A stretch of DNA of 33,518 nucleotides from Clostridia bacterium (GTDB lineage: Bacteria > Bacillota > Clostridia > Oscillospirales > CAG-272): positions 1 through 33,518 of the forward strand of contig CAADYQ010000146.1 in assembly GCA_900753295.1 (NCBI GenBank), written 5' to 3'. The notes beneath the pieces are model-generated. The model saw nothing but the letters and a program-made list of their open reading frames with translations. It made no database searches and was not told the origin of the DNA. This document shows positions 7,489 through 17,658 of this stretch, piece after piece (the stretch's first letter is position 1; the number at the start of each line of letters is the position of its first letter). The position numbers and the translations under genes were made by a program.

Positions 7489-7588
7489 CGGACTTTGAAC
7501 CTCGGATCGCGCATAAAGAAATTGTAAATCTCTTTCTTCACCCAGCGCGATCCACGGATCCGCAAGGCGGATCCTGGAAGGTTCAAGG
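7489..7588. repeat. Intergenic dumbbell-like repeat, copy B with an extra hairpin
   Basis: This 100-base copy has the same ends and the same nested arms as copy A (GGATCGCGC/GCGCGATCC here). It carries about 22 additional bases forming a separate GGATCCGC/GCGGATCC hairpin on the 3' side. The central loop has diverged from copy A while both arm pairs are kept, which suggests selection on or propagation of the folded form. Confidence 0.75.
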
Positions 7589-7601
7589 TATTATTCACAT
7601 T

Positions 7602-7647
7602 AATAATGTAAGGGCTATGCCCTTGCGGACATAGCCCTTACATTATT
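7602..7647 (-). terminator. Rho-independent terminator of tRNA-Leu
   Basis: A perfect 18-bp inverted repeat (AATAATGTAAGGGCTATG and its complement), extended by further pairs around a GCAA tetraloop, starts at the encoded CCA end of the tRNA. It is unusually long and ends in AATGTGAAT rather than a long T-run. Terminator function is inferred from position. Confidence 0.7.
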
Positions 7648-7733
7648 GGTGCGGGTAAAAGGACTTGAACCTTCATGAGGGAACCCTCACTAGAACCTGA
7701 ATCTAGCGCGTCTGCCAATTCCGCCATACCCGC
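7647..7733 (-). tRNA. tRNA-Leu (CAG anticodon), CCA encoded
   Basis: The minus strand reads GCGGGTATGGCGGAATTGG at the 5' end, with acceptor arm GCGGGT/ACCCGC, a D-arm, anticodon stem CTAGA/TCTAG with loop TTCAGGT (anticodon CAG), a long class II variable arm TGAGGGTTCCCTCA, and T-arm GGTTCAAGTCC. The discriminator base is A and the CCA is encoded. The long variable arm and the anticodon identify leucine. Confidence 0.97.
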
Positions 7734-7763
7734 ATTTACTGCCGTATCATCAACGACTTTGTT

Positions 7764-7792
7764 ATTATAACACGTTTTTTTCCGTTTGTCAA
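7764..7792 (-). promoter_or_regulatory. Consensus sigma-A promoter of tRNA-Leu
   Basis: On the minus strand a perfect TTGACA (7792-7787) and a perfect TATAAT (7769-7764) are 17 bases apart. The mature tRNA begins about 30 bases beyond the -10 box, leaving a short leader to be removed by RNase P. Confidence 0.9.
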
Positions 7793-7876
7793 TAACCCGA
7801 ACATAAAAAATGTTCGCAAACCACGATTTTTTTGTCTGCGGTACAGTCTTTTTGCCGCGCAGCCGAGGTACACACA

Positions 7877-9289
7877 TTGAATTTCAGCAGTCTTGAATTT
7901 ATATTTTTATTTTTTCCGCTGTTTTACGCGGTCTACTATCTGATCCCGCCGCGCCTGCGGAATGCGGCAATCTTCATAGGCAGTCTTATTTTCTATGCCG
8001 TGGGCACCTACAAAACGCCCGCATTTCTGATAATAATAGCTGTATCGACTGTAATAAACTACGCGCTTGGGCTCCTTATCGACTTTTTCCCGCGCCGCGG
8101 CAGGCTATTCGTCACGCTCGGAGCGATATGGAACATCGGCTCGCTGTTTCTCTTCAAATACGCAAAACCTCTGTTCGGCGGGATAGCGGGATTGCTCTCC
8201 GCCATGCTCCGCGCCGAGGTGAGCTTTGATATCTCCTCGCTCGTGCTTCCGCTCGGTCTCAGCTTTTTCGCCTTCCGCGCCGTGGCGTATCTTGCCGATG
8301 TCAGCAGTGGGGAATGTCCTGCCGAGCGCTCGCCGCTTGAATTTGCGGTGTTCATGTGGATGTTCCCCTGCATGGTCGCCGGTCCCATAACCTCATACCG
8401 CGATATGCGCGACGAGCTTCACAGCCGCCGCTATTCCGCAGACGCATTTGCCGACGGCGCCCGCTCCTTCATCATCGGTCTGGCGCTCAAGGCTCTCATT
8501 GCCAACCGGCTTTCGGCGTGTTGGTCGCGTGTCGGAGGACTCGGATATGACAGCATATCCTCGCCGCTTGCATGGATAGCGCTGGTAGCCTATACCCTTT
8601 ACATCTACTTTGACTTTTACGGCTATTCGCTGATGGCGATCGGCGCCGGCAGGATGCTCGGCTTTACGATCCCGGAAAACTTCCGCGATCCCTATCTTTC
8701 GCTCACAATGTCGGACTTCTGGCGCCGCTGGCATATCACCCTCGGCGAGTGGTTCAAGCGATACATTTACATTCCTCTCGGCGGTAGCCGGTTCGGGACG
8801 GTGCGCACGCTGCTGAATCTGCTTGCAGTATGGGCATTTACCGGAATGTGGCACGGCGCAACGCTCAACTTCCTGCTTTGGGGACTTTTGCTTTTCGTCA
8901 TTATCGCAGCCGAAAAATTCCTGTACGGGAAGTACCTGAACGATCATCCGGTCGCGGGTCACATCTATATGGCGGCGGTGATACCGCTCAGCTGGACCGT
9001 ATTTGCCATTACGGATACCGAAAAGCTCGGGATATTCTTTACACGTCTCTTCCCGTTCCTGCCGCACGACGATGTATTTGCCGTGCGCGGCGACTTTGTG
9101 GAATACGGCATAAAATACGGTCTCTATATTCTCATAGGCGTTGCGCTAATAACGCCCTTCCCCAAGCGCCTTGCCGCAAAGCTGAATAAAACCATCGTCG
9201 GCGACATAATATTGACTGCGCTGCTCATCCTTTCGGTGATATTCCTTTGCCAAAGCGCAGGCGACCCGTTCATGTACGGCAATTTCTGA
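7877..9289 (+). CDS. MBOAT family membrane O-acyltransferase (AlgI/DltB-like)
   Basis: The predicted 470-aa polytopic membrane protein would pass acyl groups across or onto the outer face of the membrane for O-acetylation or acylation of an envelope polymer. I chose the TTG at 7877, with GAGG 8 bases upstream, because the protein then starts with the hydrophobic NFSSLEFIFLFFPLFYAVYY segment typical of the family. Diagnostic motifs are WRRWHITLGEWFKRYIYIPL around His286 and FTGMWHGATLNF with the catalytic His326. The next gene, 27 bases away, encodes a membrane-anchored SGNH hydrolase, the usual partner type in AlgI/AlgJ-X, PatA/PatB and DltB/DltD systems. The acceptor polymer is unknown. No dlt or alginate genes are nearby. 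Confidence 0.92.
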   Translation: MNFSSLEFIFLFFPLFYAVYYLIPPRLRNAAIFIGSLIFYAVGTYKTPAFLIIIAVSTVINYALGLLIDFFPRRGRLFVTLGAIWNIGSLFLFKYAKPLFGGIAGLLSAMLRAEVSFDISSLVLPLGLSFFAFRAVAYLADVSSGECPAERSPLEFAVFMWMFPCMVAGPITSYRDMRDELHSRRYSADAFADGARSFIIGLALKALIANRLSACWSRVGGLGYDSISSPLAWIALVAYTLYIYFDFYGYSLMAIGAGRMLGFTIPENFRDPYLSLTMSDFWRRWHITLGEWFKRYIYIPLGGSRFGTVRTLLNLLAVWAFTGMWHGATLNFLLWGLLLFVIIAAEKFLYGKYLNDHPVAGHIYMAAVIPLSWTVFAITDTEKLGIFFTRLFPFLPHDDVFAVRGDFVEYGIKYGLYILIGVALITPFPKRLAAKLNKTIVGDIILTALLILSVIFLCQSAGDPFMYGNF

Positions 9290-9316
9290 GATGGGACAAT
9301 ACGGTACGGTAATAAA

Positions 9317-10273
9317 ATGAAAAAATCAAAACCTGTTATCACTCTTATAATTTTTGCGGTCGGGCTTATCGTGTGTCTGCCCTTTGCGATAAAGGCGATG
9401 GGGGAAAGCCACGGGCTTTTCAGACCCGCCGACAGCACCGAGCAGCCGATGCCCGAAACAGATGCTCCAACCGAGCCTCCCGTGACCGAGCCTCCGGCTC
9501 CGGATACCACAGGCGGATCGTCGGACACTGTCACCGATGAGACCACCGAGGCTCCGACGCCGGGAAGCGATACCGAGCCGCCGGTCACAACACCGCCGGT
9601 GACCGATCCGCCCGAAACAGAGCCGTCGATCCCTGTTTTCGAAGGCTTTACAAATGTCGGTCTCTCATATTTTGACGATGCTCTCTTCATAGGCGACTCG
9701 CGCACCGTAGGATTGCGCGATTACAGCGTGGGAAATCTGAAAAACGCCACCTTCTTCTGCAGCATCGGCATGATCGCGGGACACGCGCGGCGCGATGAAT
9801 ACGAGTACACCTCCGGTGTTGACGCCTCCGGCGTCAAAACAAAATACGGCAAGTCCACGCTTGACGGTCTGCTTGCCGATCGCAAATTCGGCAAGATATA
9901 TATCATGGTCGGAATAAACGAGATGGGCGACACGGTGAACAACATCGTGCTCAACATACGTCTGCTGAGCGAACAGATAAGACGCGCCCAACCCGATGCG
10001 ATAATATTCCTGTGCGCCAATATGCACGTCACAAAGGCATACTCGGACGGCGGCGTGAGCAAATATATAACCAACGCCAAAATAAACGAAGTAAACGCCG
10101 GCATAGCCGCGCTTGCGGACAACAAAACCTCGTTCTACATTGATATAAACGAGCGCTTTGACGATGCCGACCATGCGCTTACCGCCCCGTACAGCGGCGA
10201 CGGCGTGCACGTTTACGGCAAATACTACCGCGAGTGGTCGCTCTGGCTTTGCACCAAAGGCGTTATAAGATAA
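9317..10273 (+). CDS. Membrane-anchored SGNH/GDSL-like hydrolase or acyltransferase partner
   Basis: This 318-aa protein has an N-terminal signal anchor (about residues 6-28), a Pro/Thr-rich linker of alternating TEPP and TDPP units (about 38-105), and an extracytoplasmic SGNH domain. Block I is FIGDSRTVG with nucleophile Ser128. Block III is VGINEMGD. Block V is GDGVH, giving Asp295 and His298 of the triad. It follows the MBOAT gene closely, so the pair probably moves an acyl group across the membrane (MBOAT) and then onto or off a wall polymer (SGNH). The ribosome binding site is weak. The linker should span part of the cell wall. The substrate is unknown. Confidence 0.85.
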   Translation: MKKSKPVITLIIFAVGLIVCLPFAIKAMGESHGLFRPADSTEQPMPETDAPTEPPVTEPPAPDTTGGSSDTVTDETTEAPTPGSDTEPPVTTPPVTDPPETEPSIPVFEGFTNVGLSYFDDALFIGDSRTVGLRDYSVGNLKNATFFCSIGMIAGHARRDEYEYTSGVDASGVKTKYGKSTLDGLLADRKFGKIYIMVGINEMGDTVNNIVLNIRLLSEQIRRAQPDAIIFLCANMHVTKAYSDGGVSKYITNAKINEVNAGIAALADNKTSFYIDINERFDDADHALTAPYSGDGVHVYGKYYREWSLWLCTKGVIR

Positions 10274-10283
10274 GCCTCCGCGC

Positions 10284-10312
10284 TTGACAAAACGGCTTTG
10301 GGGTGGTATAAT
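10284..10312 (+). promoter_or_regulatory. Consensus sigma-A promoter of rnpB
   Basis: A perfect TTGACA (10284-10289) and a perfect TATAAT (10307-10312) are 17 bases apart. The RNA's P1 helix begins at 10319, 7 bases beyond the -10 box, which fits direct initiation at the mature 5' end. Confidence 0.9.
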
Positions 10313-10318
10313 GTCACT

Positions 10319-10676
10319 GCTACTTTGTCGGACGGCCGCGCGGTATCATGCCGAAAGGTCATACCGTGAGGAAAGTCCGGGCTTCACAGGGCAGGATAGC
10401 TGATAACGTCAGCCGCAGGCGACTGCCGGGAAAGTGCAACAGAAATAGACCGCCCGCTTTACGGCGGGTAAGGATGGAAAGGCGAGGTAAGAGCTCACCA
10501 GTTTCCATGGTAACATGGATCCGCTGTAAACCCTATCCGAAGCAACACCGCATGGGGATCGTTTGCCCGACACATATCCCCGGGTGGCACGCGGCGAAAG
10601 CCGCGGAGCGGCGCGGCGACGCTCCGCAAAGACAGATGGTCGTCCACGACAGAACCCGGCTTACAGGCAAAGTGGC
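10319..10676 (+). ncRNA. rnpB: RNase P RNA (bacterial class A)
   Basis: This is the catalytic RNA that trims tRNA 5' leaders. The conserved 5' core GAGGAAAGTCCGGGCT (P4 strand), AACAGAAATAGACCGCC, GGTAAGAGCTCACC and the 3' core ACAGAACCCGGCTTACAG are all present in the right order. The ends pair as P1 (GCTACTTTGTC with GGCAAAGTGGC), which sets the limits at about 10319 and 10676. It has its own promoter and terminator. Reading frames across it are spurious. Confidence 0.97.
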
Positions 10677-10724
10677 ACAAAGCACCCCCGACTCTTTGAG
10701 TCGGGGGTGCTTTGTGCTTCGTTT
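10675..10724 (+). terminator. Rho-independent terminator after rnpB
   Basis: A perfect 20-bp stem (GCACAAAGCACCCCCGACTC and its complement) with a TTT loop is followed by TTCGTTT. It overlaps the last bases of P1 and could also serve the convergent thiT gene. Confidence 0.9.
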
Positions 10725-10734
10725 GCTACGGGGA

Positions 10735-11340
10735 TCAGGCGACTTTTTTGTCGAGTCCCATCTCAAACAGCACCTTTTTGGTCTGCGGGAGAGCAAAAAG
10801 CACCGCCGCCGCGATCATCGTTAAGATGAGCTCGGGGACCATAAAGGTTCCATTGTAGAGCAGGCTGTAAAGGTATGTGTTGTCAATGTTGCGACCGAGG
10901 ATCTCGCCGACCGATTTCCAAAGAAACACGCCGGAGAGATAGTGAGCGGCATAGCGCATCATAATGACAAGCGCCGTTCCTCCGAGCCATCCGGCATAAC
11001 CGTGACGGCGGAAAAGTCCTGCAAGTCCGATGACGGTAAACGGAATGAAATAATCCATAAAGAAGCACGCAACGAGCACGCCGGGCGTAAGTCCCCATGT
11101 CATTATCTGGCCGATGTCCAGAATGAGCTGGAGGACGGAATAAACGAACCCGGCAAAGACGCCCTTGCCGACCCCGCGGCGGATGCTGTAAACTATGATC
11201 GGAAACATTGAAAGCAATGTGGTCGATCCGCCGAACGGGAGCTGGTTGAATTTGATGAGGCTGAGGACTGTTGCCATAGCCACCATAACGGCTGCCTCGG
11301 TCATGGCATGAATCTGTTCTTTTTTCATTGTACGACTCAT
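10735..11340 (-). CDS. thiT: Thiamine transporter substrate-binding subunit (ECF S component)
   Basis: This 201-aa integral membrane protein binds thiamine and delivers it to the shared ECF energy-coupling module, which is not encoded here. About six hydrophobic segments are visible. The family-typical LPFGGSTTLLSMFPIIV and the aromatic-rich MTWGLTPGVLVACFFMDYFIPF segment, which supports thiamine binding in ThiT, are present. I placed the start at ATG 11340, 8 bases after GGAGG, because the upstream in-frame codons lie in the riboswitch expression platform. The TPP riboswitch directly upstream gives independent support for thiamine as substrate. Confidence 0.93.
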   Translation of the reverse strand: MSRTMKKEQIHAMTEAAVMVAMATVLSLIKFNQLPFGGSTTLLSMFPIIVYSIRRGVGKGVFAGFVYSVLQLILDIGQIMTWGLTPGVLVACFFMDYFIPFTVIGLAGLFRRHGYAGWLGGTALVIMMRYAAHYLSGVFLWKSVGEILGRNIDNTYLYSLLYNGTFMVPELILTMIAAAVLFALPQTKKVLFEMGLDKKVA

Positions 11341-11354
11341 AAAAAGAACCTCCG

Positions 11355-11397
11355 AAAATAAAAAGACTGACCGCACGGAAAACCTCCGGTGGTCAGT
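11355..11397 (-). terminator. Attenuator terminator of the thiT riboswitch
   Basis: On the minus strand ACTGACC and GGTCAGT pair around an 18-base inner region, followed by TTTTTATTTT. It lies between the TPP aptamer and the thiT ribosome binding site, so TPP binding most likely favours this terminator and stops thiT expression. Confidence 0.85.
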
Positions 11398-11420
11398 TTC
11401 TTTCGGATGCGTGATCCTGT

Positions 11421-11511
11421 GAAAATGCTACCTACGCCGGTATTATCCGTATCAGGTTAAGGGTTCGCCCAAAGGCATCTCAGCCGGCAAATGCCAGCAC
11501 CCCCGATTTTC
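11421..11511 (-). promoter_or_regulatory. TPP (thiamine pyrophosphate) riboswitch aptamer
   Basis: On the minus strand the conserved elements occur in order: GGGGGTGCTGGC, GCTGAGATG, ACCCTTAACCTGATACGG, ATAATACCGGCGTAGGTAGC. P1 closes with GAAAAT/ATTTTC. The aptamer sits just downstream of a consensus promoter and upstream of a transcription terminator and thiT. Confidence 0.97.
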
Positions 11512-11528
11512 TATGCGATTGCGGTGTT

Positions 11529-11557
11529 ATTATATCACAGCACAGATGCTTTGTCAA
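11529..11557 (-). promoter_or_regulatory. Consensus sigma-A promoter of the thiT transcript
   Basis: On the minus strand a perfect TTGACA (11557-11552) and a perfect TATAAT (11534-11529) are 17 bases apart. The TPP aptamer starts about 18 bases after the -10 box. Confidence 0.9.
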
Positions 11558-11646
11558 TACATATCGATAGGAAAATGCCCGACTATCGGGCATCTATAAG
11601 CCATTTATAAAACGCCAGGGTAAAAAACCACCCAAATTGCATCAGA

Positions 11647-11691
11647 AAAGGAGCTGTAAAAAACTCAATTTGAGTTTTTTACAGCTCCTTT
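11647..11691. terminator. Terminator-like hairpin 2 with the shared AAAACTCAA core
   Basis: This is a perfect 45-base palindrome with a single central T: outer arms AAAGGAGCTGT and ACAGCTCCTTT, inner part AAAACTCAA-T-TTGAGTTTT. It lies 44 bases beyond the stop codon of the PrsA-like gene on the minus strand, and its symmetry would let it work in both directions. Confidence 0.75.
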
Positions 11692-11735
11692 GGGACTATA
11701 CGGCATCCGTTTTTCTTCTTGCGGATGCACTATCA

Positions 11736-12926
11736 TCAGAAATTGTAGTTTGCTTTTACCTTACTTATCTTGTACTCCGCCAGCGCCTCTTCGTCTATCT
11801 TTATATCGGCAGAATACTGGTCCAGGCGCTCCTTGATGTAATCAATGAATATCGGCGTCTTTACATACTGTGCGAACGGCTGATATTTCTGTGTTCCGGA
11901 ATCGTAGAACAGGAAGAAGTCGGAGTTTTCATCCTTTGAATACGCACCGCTGTCGAGCTCATATTTCTTTATGATATGCAGGCTGTTGGAAAGCTCAAGC
12001 TGCTTAACCTCGCCGTCCTTCATTTCCACGAGCGCTTCATATATCTTCTGAAGGTCCGAATCGTTTCCGAAGGCAGATTCCGCGCTCATATAAATGCCGT
12101 TCTTGTAGCCGTCGTCAGCCTTGTTTTCATCATAGTCGGAAAGCACCTTTTCAAAGTCCTCGCCGCCCTCGAGCTTTTTCATGGCTTCTTCGATCTTTGC
12201 GCGCGCAGCGGCGTTTTCCTCCGCCGTCATTTCGGTATACACGGTGTTGCCGTCCTTATCGGTGGCATAGGTACCGTCCTCGGTCAGCTTGGGCGCTTTG
12301 TTTATAAAGACGCAAACCTGCTTCATGCGGACATAATTCTTCTCGTAATAGTCCTCAAGTTGCTGAGGGGTGACAGGCTGTATGCCGTTTGAACCGAAAA
12401 GATATTCCTTGAGATAGCTGACCTTTTCATCGGCAAGGTAAAGTTCGCGAAGCAGCTTTGAATTGATGCCGTATGCGGCAAGAATCGCGTTGAACTCGGA
12501 TTTGCTTCCGTCAGCCAGATTCGTGACATATTCGCTTATCGTCTTGTCAACGCTTTTCACCGTTGCGTCCGGCAGTTTGAGATCGTACTGGTCAAACAGA
12601 TAAAGCGCGCAGAGATACGTCTTTGCATTATCGTAGATATACGAGCTGAAAAGATCGTCATATGTCTCGGCGGAATCGTCCTTGACGCGCACGGTCCATA
12701 TCTTGTCTATCGACGAAAGTCCGTACAGACTTTTGAGCGACTGCCCGTATGAATATTCGAACTGAGCTTTATAGCGCGACATCCAGAACTCTATCATGCT
12801 TCCGGTTATATCGGTCTTACCGAGCGTCATAACGGTCGTTCCGCGCGACGCACAGGAGGCAAGCGAGCATGAAAGCATAACGAGTGCAAGCAATAATGCG
12901 GCTATCCTTGCGGATTTTTTCTTCAT
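11736..12926 (-). CDS. PrsA/SurA-like parvulin peptidyl-prolyl isomerase lipoprotein
   Basis: This 396-aa secreted foldase has a signal peptide ending in LASC (Cys25), so it is probably a lipoprotein on the outer face of the membrane. An N-terminal SurA-like helical region (about 30-180) is followed by a rotamase-like domain: PQQLEDYYEKNYVRMKQVCVF, a charged insertion, KKLEGGEDFEKVLSDYDENKADDG, and MKDGEVKQLELSNSLHIIKKYEL. A C-terminal segment of about 80 residues completes it. The rotamase core is divergent, so chaperone activity may exceed isomerase activity. It follows mfd, an order often seen in Firmicutes, but has its own promoter at the end of mfd. It could assist folding of exported proteins, including the serpins. 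Confidence 0.88.
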   Translation of the reverse strand: MKKKSARIAALLLALVMLSCSLASCASRGTTVMTLGKTDITGSMIEFWMSRYKAQFEYSYGQSLKSLYGLSSIDKIWTVRVKDDSAETYDDLFSSYIYDNAKTYLCALYLFDQYDLKLPDATVKSVDKTISEYVTNLADGSKSEFNAILAAYGINSKLLRELYLADEKVSYLKEYLFGSNGIQPVTPQQLEDYYEKNYVRMKQVCVFINKAPKLTEDGTYATDKDGNTVYTEMTAEENAAARAKIEEAMKKLEGGEDFEKVLSDYDENKADDGYKNGIYMSAESAFGNDSDLQKIYEALVEMKDGEVKQLELSNSLHIIKKYELDSGAYSKDENSDFFLFYDSGTQKYQPFAQYVKTPIFIDYIKERLDQYSADIKIDEEALAEYKISKVKANYNF

Positions 12927-12985
12927 ATGTGATCCATCCTTCCATTCGGCGCTGCGGGTGTCCGTCCAACATTCCGTATAAGATA

Positions 12986-13011
12986 ATTATATCACCGGGC
13001 AGTTTTTTTGT

Positions 13012-13014
<3 letters not shown>
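12986..13014 (-). promoter_or_regulatory. Promoter of the PrsA-like gene, overlapping the mfd stop
   Basis: On the minus strand TAGACA (13014-13009) and a perfect TATAAT (12991-12986) are 17 bases apart. The first three bases of the -35 box are the TAG stop codon of mfd. Confidence 0.75.
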
Positions 13015-16650
<3,636 letters not shown>

Positions 16651-16659
16651 CGCCCCTTC

Positions 16660-17298
16660 TTACCTGTGTGTATTGCAGAGCTGCATTGCGCGGTCGGTAT
16701 CGCCGCCCACAAATATACCGCAGCCCTCCGCCGCAACGTCAAAGGCGGGGAGCAGCGCGGCGCGCGCCTCGGAATCGAACCGTGAGAGCACCCAGTCCGC
16801 TATATCCATATCCGGGTGCGGCTTTGCACCCACGCCTATCCGCAGACGGGGAAAATCCTCGGAATTCAGTTGATATATGATGTTTTTGAGCCCGTTGTGA
16901 CCGCCCGCACTGCCGCGAAGGCGTATGCGGAGCTGACCCACGGCAAGATTTGTGTCGTCCACGAGCACCAGTATGTGCGCGGGGTCGATCTTATAGAACG
17001 CCGCCGCCTCGCGTATCGCCTCGCCGGAGGCGTTCATCATGGTCATCGGCTTCATCAGCAGAACGCGTCTGCCCGATATCGTCGCCTCGCCGCAAAGCGC
17101 ATGGAATTTTGCGCGATCGACATGGGCACCGTATCTGTCCGCCAGCACATCCATGCAAAGAAAGCCCGCATTGTGACGGGTTATCTCGTAATCTCGTCCG
17201 GGATTGCCCAGTCCCGCGATGATCCATGACACCGGCTCGCGCTCCGCCGTTTCCCTCTCGCCGGATATTTTTTTGAAAAGCTCGAATATATCAGCCAT
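16660..17298 (-). CDS. pth: Peptidyl-tRNA hydrolase
   Basis: This 212-aa enzyme recycles peptidyl-tRNA released from stalled ribosomes by cleaving the peptide-tRNA ester. Family signatures are IIAGLGNPGRDYEITRHNAG, with the substrate-binding Asn and the catalytic His of RHNAG; KPMTMMNASGEA; the acidic DDTNLAVGQLRIR, where many homologues read DDLDLP; and GSAGGHNGLKNI. It carries an N-terminal extension of roughly 24 residues before the catalytic fold, longer than usual. The ATG is kept because GGAGC lies upstream, and the internal alternatives lack a ribosome binding site. It leads the operon with mfd. The promoter is 140 bases upstream, leaving a long leader. Confidence 0.96.
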   Translation of the reverse strand: MADIFELFKKISGERETAEREPVSWIIAGLGNPGRDYEITRHNAGFLCMDVLADRYGAHVDRAKFHALCGEATISGRRVLLMKPMTMMNASGEAIREAAAFYKIDPAHILVLVDDTNLAVGQLRIRLRGSAGGHNGLKNIIYQLNSEDFPRLRIGVGAKPHPDMDIADWVLSRFDSEARAALLPAFDVAAEGCGIFVGGDTDRAMQLCNTHR

Positions 17299-17440
17299 AA
17301 GAAGCTCCGTTTCATATAAGTAAATAACATCCCGGTATACCGCGACGCGGAGCGGGACCTGTTTTACGTATTGTCAGCCAACGCAGAACGGCTCGCCGGG
17401 GACAATCCCCGCCGAGATCCTTTATGCTTCAGCACCGCTT

Positions 17441-17469
17441 ATTATATCCCAACGCCGCGGCTTTGTCAA
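17441..17469 (-). promoter_or_regulatory. Consensus sigma-A promoter of pth-mfd
   Basis: On the minus strand a perfect TTGACA (17469-17464) and a perfect TATAAT (17446-17441) are 17 bases apart. Confidence 0.88.
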
Positions 17470-17573
17470 GTGTCGCCGCGCCGCGGCATGCGCGATTTTT
17501 CACGTTTATTCACCATGAGTGATAAAAAAATGACGAAGTTCAAAAAAAATTTACCACTTTATTTTCGAATGGG

Positions 17574-17602
17574 TAGATATCAAAACCAAAGTATGGTATA
17601 AT
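17574..17602 (+). promoter_or_regulatory. Extended -10 promoter of ppdK
   Basis: A perfect TATAAT (17597-17602) is preceded by TGG, an extended -10 element. The -35 position holds TAGATA, matching consensus at four of six bases with 17-base spacing. The AT-rich run just upstream may act as an UP element. Confidence 0.65.
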
Positions 17603-17658
17603 AACAGATGGTCAATTTCGTACAACAATTCAAATTCATTATACGGAGGAAATCCACT

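Larger units (their letters stand above)
17299..17658. other. Divergent intergenic region between pth and ppdK
   Basis: No protein gene is supported here. The minus-strand leader of pth (about 17299-17434) contains a hairpin at 17392-17416 (CTCGCCGGGGA with TCCCCGCCGAG, one mismatch, 3-base loop) of unknown role. The rest holds the pth promoter, an AT-rich stretch (17515-17580) and the ppdK promoter. Confidence 0.6.

Noticed and set aside
7377..7588. Possible CRISPR array in the repeated region
   Set aside because: There are only two copies, each internally folded and of unequal length, with no regular spacers and no cas genes.
7798..7816. Palindrome CGAACAT/ATGTTCG upstream of the MBOAT gene, suggestive of a LexA box
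   Set aside because: The half-sites CGAAC and GTTCG are 9 bases apart, whereas the Firmicutes SOS box needs 4. It is more likely a small hairpin.
10348..10829. Several open frames across the rnpB region
   Set aside because: The sequence is RNase P RNA with all conserved core elements. The frames are accidental.
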